In this document: positions 25,641-36,039 of the stretch, in pieces
Layout: each line of letters starts with the position of its first letter
Position numbering within the stretch: the stretch's first letter is position 1
Assembly: GCA_934045905.1 (NCBI GenBank)
Contig: OW203768.1
Coordinates: 30,037,060-30,101,059, forward strand
Direction: 5' to 3'
From: Leuctra nigra
Taxonomy: Eukaryota > Arthropoda > Insecta > Plecoptera > Leuctridae
DNA: 64,000 nucleotides
The notes under the pieces: model-generated
Seen by the model: the letters and a program-made list of their open reading frames with translations, nothing else
Database searches by the model: none
What the model was told of the DNA's origin: nothing
Made by a program: the position numbers and the translations under genes

Positions 25641-25739
25641 CCTATCCTAATCGGTTGAGGCGTATTTTTTTAAAGAAATTAGTCCTTGCTCGGACATGTG
25701 CTACAAGCTGTATGAATAAACTAACAAAAGAAGTGATAT

Positions 25740-26842
25740 CCCAGAAAAAAACACTCCGTGTAAAAAAGGCAGCCAAGTCTCTTTACTTAAAAAAAAATCA
25801 ACACCGAAAAGGAGTGATATCAAAAAAGGAGCCAAGTCAATGACATTTCCAAATATTTAATCGTATCTTTGAAATAAAAGTATAAACACCGAGAAATACT
25901 TTACAAAAGGACTTGGCGCATCGTTTTTTTAAAGACATTTTTCTATTCATAAGCATATGCCATTTATATACAACCGTAATTTAGAAATTTTAGAATAATA
26001 GGGACACAACTTTCAATTACATATTATACCTACATACCTACTGTAAAATATTTTCTATTTGAATATGTACGCGATGAAACTTGTTGCCTATATTTGTAAT
26101 AAATATACAATAGTTATCTTCATATTATTGTTTCGTGGTCAACATAATTAAGTCTCATGCGTTATACCTTCTCACAATGAAATACATTTCTATTAATCCA
26201 CATTTTATAACAATACATTTCACAAAGTACACAGTGAAGTCACATTGAACAACTATTAAAACCATAATAATATATACCATATAATGGTATAATATATACC
26301 ATAATAATTTACTGCCATAATATAATAGTGTTCTATAAATAGTTAGTAATTATTTGACAACTTTTCATGATTTCCTTCAGTCATGATCAAATTATGAAAA
26401 GATATCCTTCTAATATCACCATATTAACAGTGCTATAAGAATATATATGAGCCCACTTCCTTGTTATTTAATTCTACCTCCCTTATTATTACTTCTATTA
26501 CAGCATGACATCTTTCTTCTATCGCCATTACAAAATTATAAAATAGCCATTACCAAAAGTAGCTTGATTCATAGATACTGGCTCAAAAAAAAGAGGAATA
26601 TGTACCTACTTGTTAATAATCTTTCCACTTTTAGGATAGAATGATGTCTTTAAAAAAACGATGCGCCAAGTCCTTTTGTAAAGTATTTCTCGGTGTTTAT
26701 ACTTTTATTTCAAAGATACGATTAAATATTTGGAAATGTCATTGACTTGGCTCCTTTTTTGATATCACTCCTTTTCGGTGTTGATTTTTTTTTAAGTAAA
26801 GAGACTTGGCTGCCTTTTTTACACGGAGTGTTTTTTTCTGGG
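25740..26842. mobile_element. 1.1-kb element with apparently identical 198-bp inverted arms
   Basis: The arms 25740-25937 and 26645-26842 appear to match base for base in complement, from CCCAGAAAAAAACACTCCGT at the outer end to CGCATCGTTTTTTTAAAGAC at the inner end. The 707-bp centre is AT-rich and non-coding. Related shorter arms recur at 28899-28953 and 29037-29185. No certain target duplication was found. Confidence 0.8.
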
Positions 26843-27177
26843 ATTACCGTTACTTACCGTGCTTATAATTAAAGAAAGTATTACCCCTGAATACGGCATT
26901 ACATATCATTAAAAAAAGTATTTTAATAAAAAGTGCTTTTTTATACTGTGTTTGAATATGAAGAACGAATGTGGTACGATTCATATCTCTCAAAACTAAT
27001 ACTTCATAAAGTACAAATCTCTCGTCTCAAGTGTGATCTGTCTATAATTGAGCGTCATTTGCGGCTGTCATCGACAGCTGTTGAAGCTAATACTTGAACG
27101 CACCCATTTGCTTCATAGTGTTACAAAGTTTATAAGATCGTTTTGAGTACTGATTAAATATAAACATTGCTCGCTGA

Positions 27178-27262
27178 TTGAACTACATTCGAAGACGCAA
27201 GTTGGTTCAGGCAAACGTTCTAGACGTCTTAGGTCCCGCTTTCGATTCCTGCGACCATCCTA
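27178..27262 (+). repeat. tRNA-like SINE head, interrupted
   Basis: Includes AGTTGGTTCAGGCAAACGTT and CGCTTTCGATTCCTGCGACC, which resemble A and B boxes. The hAT element at 27273 begins a few bases later, so the SINE body may have been displaced by it. Confidence 0.5.
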
Positions 27263-27272
27263 CCAAACCAAG

Positions 27273-28202
27273 CATTGGCGCCGACTCCGTGGGTGCCCGG
27301 GGGCGAAAGCACCCACAGGATGATTTAGTGTCACACATAAAAAAGTATCAGGAAAAAGTATATATTTTATGTGTTTGATTTTCGTACTGTCAAAAAAAAT
27401 TAAAAATCTAATTTTAAAGTGTAAAAAAAAAAAAAATCCCTGCGGGGCATGGTGTCAAATTGTCAAATTGTCAAATTTAAAAAAATATTGAATATTTCAA
27501 CAATATAACCTCAAAACGTCTAAAAATTGATTTCAAAGTGTCAAAAACCAAAAACCGCCCTGCGGGGCAAGGTGGGAAACGCCCCCCCCCCCCCTAACCC
27601 TTGGATTTGTTTCATTGCATTACCCCCTCCTGACAGAAATCCAGCGGACGCCCATGGATTCAAGTACATTTAAAATATATATTTTATATAGATTCATCAA
27701 GAGAAATTAAAAGCAGTGTTATTCTGTAAAAGTTAACTGTCTACTCAGAACCCATGCCTGTGGGACTGTAATAACCAAGGTCCCCTCGATAGAGTTGGCC
27801 TGGTGGCCGCGTAGACGGTTCACCGTCTGGCCGTCAGGTGGTGGCGGACAATCGAGGGGACCGTGGTAATAATTAACATTGAAACGAAATGTATCATGGT
27901 CGGTCAAACAGATGGACTGACTCCTCATCCACCATTTAAAATGAAATATATTTTTAAAAAAATATGTGATGTGCTAAATTTAAAGCGGTGATTGTGAGGA
28001 AACAATTAATCAAAATGCCAGAAATTGTTGTCCAAAATGTACAGAAATAGCTGAAATTCATTTTTGAAATACAAAATTTTCCCGGGCCTATGCGGCTCGG
28101 ACCCGCATCCGGCTGGGGAGCCCTCCCCCCAGACCCCCCATTGTATTCACAACAATAGATATCTTAGGCACGAACAGTCATTTACAAAAGTCGGCGCCTC
28201 TG
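27273..28202. mobile_element. Non-autonomous hAT-type element, 930 bp
   Basis: The ends are CATTGGCGCCGAC and GTCGGCGCCTCTG (13-bp inverted, two mismatches). AAACCAAG at 27265-27272 is repeated exactly at 28203-28210. The interior has two copies of CCCTGCGGGGC (27438 and 27558), a C run at 27582-27594 and a hairpin at 27779-27870. No transposase frame. Confidence 0.88.
27779..27870. repeat. Hairpin with GGTCCCCTCGAT stem
   Basis: GGTCCCCTCGAT near the left and ATCGAGGGGACC near the right can pair, with partly matching sequence beyond. It lies inside the hAT element and may be a tiny insertion of its own. Confidence 0.55.
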
Positions 28203-28210
28203 AAACCAAG

Positions 28211-28888
28211 TAGGGTTGGGCGAACCTCATATTTTTTACCGAACCGAACCTCGAACCGACTTTAAATATTTGACAGAACCGAACCTCTGGCTATTTTTAC
28301 CTACAGAGTCTTGATCACTTAGGCCGGGTAGGACCAACTCTGGATTAAGTTAACTCTCGAGGGGTAACCAATGAAACAAGTTGGCGCGAATTCCATAGCC
28401 AATAAGATTCACTAATTTCCACTAATCATCGAGAGTTAACTTAATCCAGAGTTGGTCCTACCCGGCCTTATACAATGAAAATAACATCAAACTTTGCTTG
28501 GAACCGACTTTGCTGTTTGTATTTAAAATTTTGCTACACGAGATAAGCCCAACTATGTAATGCATTTTATTTTTGATAAAATTAATTCACATAATTTAAT
28601 TTATGCACGAAGAGAAGGTAAGAAGAGTAAAATAAAATTTAAATTGTTCGACTCAATTATGGAACCGGGAGAAAGAGTATTATTATTAATGAACTGTAAC
28701 ACTTGGCATTATTATTTCTTTGGCTTTTTTCTCACACACATTTCCATCTAGAACACTTCATTGGAACGAAATGTTGACGGGAAATGTCACATTGGCGCAG
28801 AGAGGGAGGTTCGGTTCGGATATTTCATTTTAAGGTTCGGTTCGCGAACATCTGAAGCCGGTTCAGTTCGGGTTTCGAACCGGCACTA
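28211..28888. mobile_element. hAT-like element remnant, TAGGGTTGGGCGAACC ends
   Basis: The left end is TAGGGTTGGGCGAACC. The right end in complement is TAGTGCCGGTTCGAAACC, and both ends are rich in GGTTCGGTTCG. This terminus style is common in hAT elements. The flanks (AAACCAAG and CTTAAAAG) do not match, so the boundary or class is unsure. A MITE sits inside at 28322. Confidence 0.5.
28322..28467. mobile_element. Harbinger-type MITE with perfect 39-bp inverted ends
   Basis: Begins GGCCGGGTAGGACCAACTCT and ends with its exact complement; the match runs about 39 bases. TTA at 28319-28321 is repeated at 28468-28470, the duplication typical of PIF/Harbinger. Length 146 bp. The unbroken match suggests recent insertion. 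Confidence 0.88.
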
Positions 28889-28898
28889 CTTAAAAGTA

Positions 28899-29185
28899 TA
28901 GTGATATCAAAAAATGGCCAAGTCAAAACTTTTCAAAAAATACTTGACGCATCGTGCATATAAATAGTATAGAAGTAGGCCGGAAATCAAATAAACTCAT
29001 CTATACATAAAATATATCTCTAATATCCTAAGAAACGATGCGCCAAGTATTTTTTGAAAAGTTTTGACTTGGCCATTTTTTGATATCACTACTTTTCAGT
29101 GCTGAATTTTTAGATTTCTTCTATTTTTTTTTTAGTTGAAAAGACTTGGTTGGTATTTTTACACGGAGTGTTTTTTTATGGGGAT
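28899..29185. repeat. Second inverted pair of the ACTTGGC family
   Basis: GTGATATCAAAAAATGGCCA...TACTTGACGCATCG at 28899-28953 is mirrored at 29037-29093, and the right copy continues to 29185 with the same ACACGGAGTG end seen at 26830. These are diverged relatives of the 198-bp arms at 25740/26645. Confidence 0.7.
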
Positions 29186-29319
29186 ATCACTCCTTTTTTC
29201 AGTTTATTCTTACAACTTGTAACATATATTGTGACACCAATGACTATAATTCCTTTAAAAAAATACGCCTTTGTGGTTTGGTTGCTAAGAAGAATTGTGT
29301 TTGGTGCTAAATGTAAGCT

Positions 29320-30100
29320 TAAAATTATATTCCATGATGAATTGCGAAAGCAAATTGCGAAATCGGTCCAGCCGTTCTCGAGTTATCGCATCACTTCCGG
29401 TTTTCAAAATGGCGGCTGACATCACTGCCACCTAAAATTTGTATCTATAAACGTTATGTAACATTATAAGACTTCTGAATATGTAGTTATTGTTTATAAG
29501 AGATGATTTTAGTCAGATTTGGCATTTTTATGGCGTCATTTCCGGTTTTCGTTATAGTGCATTTTTATTTCGACTATTGTTATTTCATAAAGATGACCGT
29601 CTGAATCGATTGGCGCAAATTTCGTTCCGATCGGTTCAGCCGTTTTTGAGATATGACGTCACTTCCGGTTTCAAAATGGCGGCACAAAAAATGTGTAGGG
29701 GCAAGGTATCATCAGACGCCAAAAGTGCACATGTGGTAAAAATTTCAGATCGATTAGTTGAGCCGTTTAGGCTGTGGCGGTGACAGCGGTGTTTCCTGAT
29801 ATCAGAATCAGAAAGTGGTGTAATTTTACTGTTTTTACGGCCCTCTAGCTCACAAATGGCATTACTTGTTGTTCCTAAATTTGGTATATGTTGGCAGGTG
29901 GGCCATAGCTCGAAATTAGGATATTTCGCAACAATGTGAGATTTACCAATTTTGAGATCCAGTAGGCCGAAAATGCCATGTTGTTGCTTACAGTAAAAGT
30001 GTTTGGTCTGCTCCTCAGTTTATTAGGCATTTACGGTATGTTGAGTGACTGTGAGTGTATAGTACGACTTGGCTGGGTGGAGCGACCGCTCCACTAGATA
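29320..30100. repeat. Right inverted arm of structure I
   Basis: Complement of 23821 to about 24420, with three ACTTCCGGTTT-type units. It ends GAGCGACCGCTCCACTAGAT. Confidence 0.7.
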
Positions 30101-30251
30101 ATTCCATGTCATTGGTTCATGTATAAATAACATAACATTTTAAAAAATATTTCCTATGTGTGTTGTATGTATTTTGTGTATACTTTTTACATTATTTTCG
30201 TAATTGAGCGAGCGAAGCGAGCGTCTTTTGGCTCTTTTGGCACGGACCTCT

Positions 30252-30290
30252 GTTTTTTGTTTGTTTGTTTGTTTGTTTGTTTGTTTGTTT
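30252..30290 (+). repeat. (GTTT)n microsatellite
   Basis: About nine TTTG units. The opposite arm has a poly-A run (37078-37099) in the matching place. Confidence 0.9.
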
Positions 30291-30735
30291 TTCTGCTATT
30301 AACCGATACACCGGTTGCACCGTTTCAGTGATCGATCTGAAATTTTGCACACATGTAAAACCAACTTTCTCTGTTTGCAGACCCTAATTTTTTTGAAATC
30401 CATTCATTGGTTAAAATTTAAATAAATATCTCCTGATAGGCTGATAAATGACAACGGTCTTCGAAAATTCTGATCAAACTCATATTTTGGCTATACAGGT
30501 CAGAGTTTTTCTTCGATCGAGCTGAAATTTTGCACACATGTAAACCCAACCTTATCTGTTTGCAGGCCCTAAATTATATTTGAAATCCATTAATTGGTTA
30601 AAATTTAAATAAATATCTCCTGATAGGCTGAAAAATGAAAACGGTCTTCGATAATTCTGATGAAATTCATATTTTGCATGATCATTAAGACCAACATTGT
30701 CTCTTATTTTACAAAATTTTATCCCAATCAGTTAA

Positions 30736-32299
30736 GAACGTATGAACTTATTGACATTTTTAATATCTGTCAGTAATGAAGTATCGAAAGTAATGTTTTC
30801 CCGTGCCACTTGAATTGAATCTGATTTGCTATATTTACCAGGGTGATTAGATGCTATTTTCAAGTTTCGATGAAAAGCATAATAAACTTTTTTATTGATT
30901 GAGTGATCATATTTCAATTAAATATGGATGTATGTTTTCTTTGCGTTGTGTACGCATTTCCGGTTCGAGTATTTGCACGTACCCATGCTCGCTCATCAAC
31001 GCGTCACACTGAGCGTTTTCCTAGTTTTTGAACATTTGGGTATACTATGTAACAGGGTGAAACGTTTACACACCCCCAAACAACGAAAAAACCAGTTGAA
31101 CACTTATCAAAATTTGTTATTCTTTCTCACTTGCTTCTTCGGAAAAAAAACACATATGAAAATTGTTTGGATGTCTCAAAACAAAGTTAGCGTGAAATTC
31201 AAAACACTTTTGATGAAGTAAGTTTTTAGAAAGAGCGTGCGATTAATTTTCAAGACAACTCAACAAACTCAGAACTCGACGGAGTCACGTGACATCTGTC
31301 AAACTAAATCAAAACTAAATGCACTCCAACTTCATCCAGTACAACAAAATATGCATTATTATCCTTCTTGAACCCCCCTCCCTCAAGTTTCCAGACCATC
31401 TTTACCCCCCCCCCCCCCCACTCCCCCTACTATTTCTATATAATCACAACTTGTTGTAATTTATTAGGCTTATAAGCCTTAACCCTCCCCATCTAACTAC
31501 CTATCGCTCTCTGTAAAAAATTATGTACCCACACATGATTTGGTTTTCAATTGTGATTTTCAATCACGAACTAGATTAACCGTACAATAATACAACTTAC
31601 AAACGTATTATTAACCTATACATTATATAATGTTATTTTCGAAAATACATTATTTTATATTTTATTACCAATTTTTATTAATAATTACTTTTAAGAGTTG
31701 GGTCATACACCAACATGCACCCTTGTCACACTACTTTATAAATCGCCCCCCCCCCCCCCCCCCCTTTCCCCCAATCGTACGAATGTTTCGGTGGTTGGCA
31801 TGAAATTAATCTTTGACTATACTCAGATGAAAACATTTGAGATAATATTTCCCAAATTCGTCACAACGTTTGAACCATTGAAATGATAATGAACAAAGTA
31901 ACATTAACTTCTTAAAAACACAATATGTTATTAATTATTTTTCATTTATTCATTTATTTTCGATCATTTGAATGGATTCAAAGGTTTGATATTTAGGAAA
32001 TATTACTTCCAATACCTTCCAGTGCAGGAGACGGAACGGTTTATAATTATTTTCTGCACTCAAATTTAATTTTAAAACTCAAAATTCCAAGAATGTCTGA
32101 AAAGTATTAACAAATAACACACACTGCACACACGACTGGAATGGACGACCAACCGACAGTAAACCAATCCCATGTTGAGTACACGTGACTGCAAGGCAAT
32201 GCAACACGTTTTAACTGCACAGCCAATGGCAACAGCCTTCGTCAGAGATCGTAAAGAATAACCACGTGTTGATCGAACTAGCCGTGATACTCCGTACAT
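30736..32299. other. Spacer inside structure II
   Basis: AT-rich, with C runs at about 31406-31420 and 31746-31764. No gene recognised. Confidence 0.45.
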
Positions 32300-32521
32300 C
32301 AGAGGTAGAAGGCTGGAAGTGCATTTACATGATACGTGAACATTTTGCCAAGATCTTGCAAGAAGATCTTGTAAAATTTTAGAAGATCTTTAAGAAGGAA
32401 TTGACTCTATTTTTTTTTAATTACATGGACGATCTTGCCAAGATCTTGCCAATTTATACAAGATCTTGCAAACTTTGGCAAGATTTTGTATTCACTGTAC
32501 CTACAGATATTTTAGGATTTA

Positions 32522-32954
32522 GACCCAGTCTTTCAATACTCGGCTTACTTTTAAGCGGTTGATTTGGACTGTATTGTCATGGCAACAACCACTTGAAAGA
32601 CATAGTTTTGTACTAACTAACTGTTAACAGCTAATTGAGACTTTAGCAGAGTATTGAAAGGAACAGGTTGGCTGAGTGGTAACGCTCTGAACTTGTATTC
32701 CGGAGGCCCGGGTTCGATTCCCGCGGCCGTCCTTCCTGACTGAGGTTTTTTCGTGGTTTTCCCTCAGTCGACAGGCAAATGCTGGGAAGGTACCATACTA
32801 ATAGGCCACGACCGCCTCCTTCCCACCTTCCATCCTCACCTACTCTTAACCATCATCTCCCAATCATCATCATAATCATTCATCCGTCGCTATTAGCCTC
32901 GCTGCAGAACAGTGCGACGTTAAGCCCCAGACAAAAAATGAAAGACCGACCCTT
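32522..32954. mobile_element. Harbinger-type MITE, GTCTTTCAATACTC family, copy 1, with SINE inside
   Basis: The left end CAGTCTTTCAATACTCGG and the right end GAAAGACCGACCC are inverted. The inner sequence matches in complement the copy at 59869/63065 (TAAGCGGTTGATT, GTCATGGCAACAACCA, AGCTAATTGAGACTTTAGC). The SINE at 32666 interrupts it near the right end, with TGAAAG on both sides. Confidence 0.7.
32666..32938 (+). repeat. tRNA-derived SINE, full length
   Basis: Head GGTTGGCTGAGTGGTAACGC (A box) and GGTTCGATTCCCGCGGCCGT (B box). The body has TTTTCCCTCAGTCGACAGGC and GGCCACGACCGCCTCCTTCC, then ATC repeats and GTGCGACGTTAAGCCC, with a short A-rich tail. It is the best copy in the window for defining the family. 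Likely pol III transcribed, non-coding. Confidence 0.88.
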
Positions 32955-33664
32955 AGACAATAAAATGATCAAGATGGCAGTGGCGTGCCGACCTATCTAA
33001 ATTTGGTGCTCAAGCACAGTCATTTTTTGGGGGTGGGTGGTCCCCGCCAGGGGACCTACCCACCTTGCGACACATTTTATAATGTAACAGTATTACATTA
33101 TCCACTAATACAACATAATGTATTCACACAAACATGGTGATGAGGGTGTATACGTCGTATTGCTGCACAGCAAGCAGTAACAATGTAGAATGTAGGTAAA
33201 TATCAATAAAGGAAAGGGAAATACAGATTTCTATCAATAAATGTATGCAGTGAACATGTACATTTGTGCTAATGCAATTAATACATTTTAGGGGTTGAGT
33301 AGGTCTAGGTGGGTGGATGGTTGCAAAAACTGCAGGTTGATGGTTCGGTGGGTGGATGGATACTAAAATATTTATGAAATAATATTGAATTGACCCATTT
33401 ACAGTACTTATTGAAAGGATTTGATGAATCATAAAAACAGCATAACTGTTAGAGAATCATCTTCTGTGTTTTCTTTCATGCTCCTGCATGCTGGATCGAA
33501 AATAGTATTTATTATCAGCAAAGAAGCATAGGAAATTTAAATATCGCTGAGATACATTTTGTCTGTGTATAATTCATGATGGATGTAAATTAACGAACAT
33601 GAATCCATTGAATCCATTGAATTAATTGTACCAAAATCATTTTAAACCCGTCCTTGGGTAGCCT

Positions 33665-34058
33665 CAAGGGCGTATTCAGGGGTGGGCCGAGGGGGCCATG
33701 GCCCCCACCGAAATCAGGATTTCATCTAAGAAAATAAGCACATTTAAAATAATATGTGGAAAAAAACTTAAAAATAGATAGATCATGTCAAAAACGTTCC
33801 AAATTGTTTAGAATTGAGTTAAAATTCACAAAAATTTCTTTAACCTCTTAGTCTAATTTTTTGATATTTTGTAATTTATAATTTCCCAAAATAGCTATAC
33901 ATTGCGATTCAAAATCGCACCTAAATGAATGACCTCGATCTAAAATTTTCTCGGGGGCTGTGCCCCCGAACCCCCTGTTTTAGACTGTCATTTTTCAAAA
34001 TATTAGTAATGTCGGCCCCCCCCCCCTCCCCCGAAATTTCATCCTGGATACACCCTTG
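33665..34058. mobile_element. Nested 394-bp hAT-type element
   Basis: The ends CAAGGGCGTATTCAGG and CCTGGATACACCCTTG are inverted. GGTAGCCT at 33657-33664 recurs at 34059-34066. Non-coding, with C-rich and G-rich runs near the ends. Confidence 0.88.
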
Positions 34059-34066
34059 GGTAGCCT

Positions 34067-34995
34067 AATACAAAAAATAATCATTCACAATTATTGTACC
34101 TTCCTGAAAAACCATTTTAAACGTGTGCTAATGTAGAGTTGAAAAACAAAAAATAGCTGCGCCGCATTTTTTTTTGTTTTCTATCAAAAATACAGTACCT
34201 TGTAAAATCATTTAAAACCCGTTTTAATGTAACCAAAACCAAAAAGTTTCGCTGCGCGGCTATTTTATTTATAATTTTATTACTTACCTATATAAATTAA
34301 GAACTTTTCTGTTTTCCTTAAAAAAATAGAGTATAATGTAAAATCATTTTTAACCTGTCCTAGGTAGACGAAAACCAAAAAATTCGCTGCAGCGCATTAT
34401 TATGTGTGCTTTTCTTTTTATAAATAAATCGCGTTTTTGTTTATTCATTTCAAAATCATTTAAATCACTTAAATCATTTAAACCCGTTCTGATGTAGCCA
34501 AAAACAAAAAATTTCGCTGCGCGGCTATTTTATACGTGTGATTTTATTGCTAATGTAATATCATTTTAAACCCGTCCTAAGGTAGCCAAAATACAAAAAA
34601 TTCGCTGCGCGGCATTTTAATGTTTGCATTTTTTTTGGTTCTCTTTCAAAATTATACTTAGTAGGTACCTGTAAAATCATTTTAAACCCATTCTAATGAA
34701 GCCAAAAAAAAATAATTCGCTGCGCGGCTTTTTTATGTGTGATTTTTATACATGAATGGATTTTCTGTTTTCTTTCAAAATCGTCGTACCTGTAAAATCA
34801 TTTGAAACTCGTTCTAATGTAGTCATAAATCCCAAAATTTCGCTGCGCGGCATTTTTTGTTTGATTTTATTTCTAATATAAATTATACTGACTGTTCTGT
34901 TTTCCTTCAAAAATATCGTACCCGCCTGTAAACTTATTGTAAACCCGTCTATAACCAAAAGAAGAAAAAAAACGATGCGCGGCGTTTGTGTGGGG
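34067..34995. repeat. Diverged tandem array with GCTGCGCGGC cores
   Basis: About eight units spaced roughly 90-135 bases carry (TTC)GCTGCGCGGC or close variants (near 34157, 34251, 34386, 34518, 34602, 34718, 34840, 34976). Most are preceded by GTAAAATCATTT(T)AAACCCGT and a GTAGCC/AAAACAAAAA stretch. It is the body of the 2.28-kb element and encodes nothing. Confidence 0.75.
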
Positions 34996-35473
34996 TCAAC
35001 CCGTTTAATAATTAAATTAATTACTTCCCAGAGCTTAAACTTAAATTCACCACCAAAAACCTTCAAAGTTGGTATTGAAATTGAATTTTTTCCGAGGCTA
35101 TGCTCGCACCCCGGACCTGCATGTACCTACTAGGGGGTCCTCTCCCCAGACCCCATTGCGATCGCTGCCAATTTTATGTTCTTGACCATTGGGGGTGGGT
35201 GGGTACACCCATCAATGAATAAGCACCGGTCCTCAAGATAGGTTCGGCACGCCACTGCAAGATGGGCTAAGATCTTGACAATCATAAAATCATCCAATCA
35301 TATTTGTATTAGTGACATGAGACATTGTGTATTTGTTGACATCAGTCAAATGGCAACTACAAAAAGTGAAATCAAAAGTCAAAAGTGCAAGTGATTTTAT
35401 ATCTAAAAAAAAAATCATTCTAGAGGTAAGCAACACAAAATCGTGAAAAATGTCTTTCAGCCTTCTGCCTCTA

Positions 35474-36039
35474 ACGTATAAATTATATTTCAGAGGAGAA
35501 CGCGTGTGAGTATTCATAAAATGTGTATGTTACAGAGAAGAGTTCTTCCATAATTTTAACCCACTGGCATTTTTCGGAATTTATGGAATTATCTGAGCAC
35601 CTAATTCAGACCTCACGGGGTCCACGAAGCCTTCAAGAATATGCATTGATTAGGAAAATAACGTAATTTGTGCAAGAAGTGGGAATTGTACTTCTTCTCC
35701 CAGTCTCTCCTAGTTTGGAGTGAACGAATTTTTAAACATATTATCATAAAAAAAATCATGTGCCCAAATACCAAATCGACGAAAGTTATTGTCCAAAACG
35801 CAGAGAAATGGCCCAAATTCACATTAGAATTTCAAATTTTTCCCGTGCCTGAGCGGCAAAAGGCAAGTACCTATGCGGGTAAACATTGGAATATTTCCTA
35901 AATATGTTATAAGTAACTTTTGAACCATTCAATTTATGAAATACCTATAGTTATACGTGAAAAGAGATAATTTAAAATAGAGACATTTCAGATTTTTTGT
36001 TAGTTTGAGCACAAATACCTATTGTATTTATTGTATAAA
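35474..36039. other. Spacer with a hAT-related fragment
   Basis: 35775-35865 (ATTGTCCAAAACGCAGAGAAATGG...TTTTTCCCGTGCCTGAGCGGC) resembles 28025-28095 inside the 930-bp hAT, so it is probably a relic of that family. No gene. Confidence 0.45.

Larger units (their letters stand above)
23821..30100. mobile_element. Large element with long inverted arms (structure I)
   Basis: The left end TATCTAGTGGAGCGGTCGCT is matched in complement by the right end (AGCGACCGCTCCACTAGATA). Homology continues inward for several hundred bases: GCCAAGTCGTAC, CTGAGGAGCAGACCAA, AGTAAGCAACAACAT-like runs and GTGGCGGTGACAGC all have inverted partners at 29320-30100. The tip itself contains the palindrome GGAGCGGTCGCTCC. 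A flanking TA is possible. I see no transposase. The middle is filled with other elements. This may be one foldback-type transposon or a tail-to-tail pair. Confidence 0.7.
32978..35257. mobile_element. 2.28-kb non-autonomous element with CAGTGGCGTGCCG ends
   Basis: The left end CAGTGGCGTGCCGACCTATC and the right end (complement CAGTGGCGTGCCGAACCTATC-like) match for about 20 bases. CAAGATGG at 32970-32977 is repeated exactly at 35258-35265. The first 11 bases equal the ends of the P-like element at 39820-49473. The interior has no transposase, an inserted hAT (33665-34058) and an array of GCTGCGCGGC units. An 8-bp duplication fits hAT or P. Confidence 0.88.
32300..35473. mobile_element. MITE, AGAGGTAGAAGGC family, copy 2, split by insertions
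   Basis: The left part begins TCAGAGGTAGAAGGCTGGAAG-like at 32299 and the right end is GCCTTCTGCCTCTAACG at 35460-35476. The right part (35280-35473) matches the copy at 10225. Everything between about 32520 and 35265 is younger inserted DNA. Confidence 0.65.

Noticed and set aside
28211..28888. Assigning an 8-bp duplication to the TAGGGTTGGG element
   Set aside because: The left flank AAACCAAG is already explained by the neighbouring hAT and does not match the right flank CTTAAAAG.
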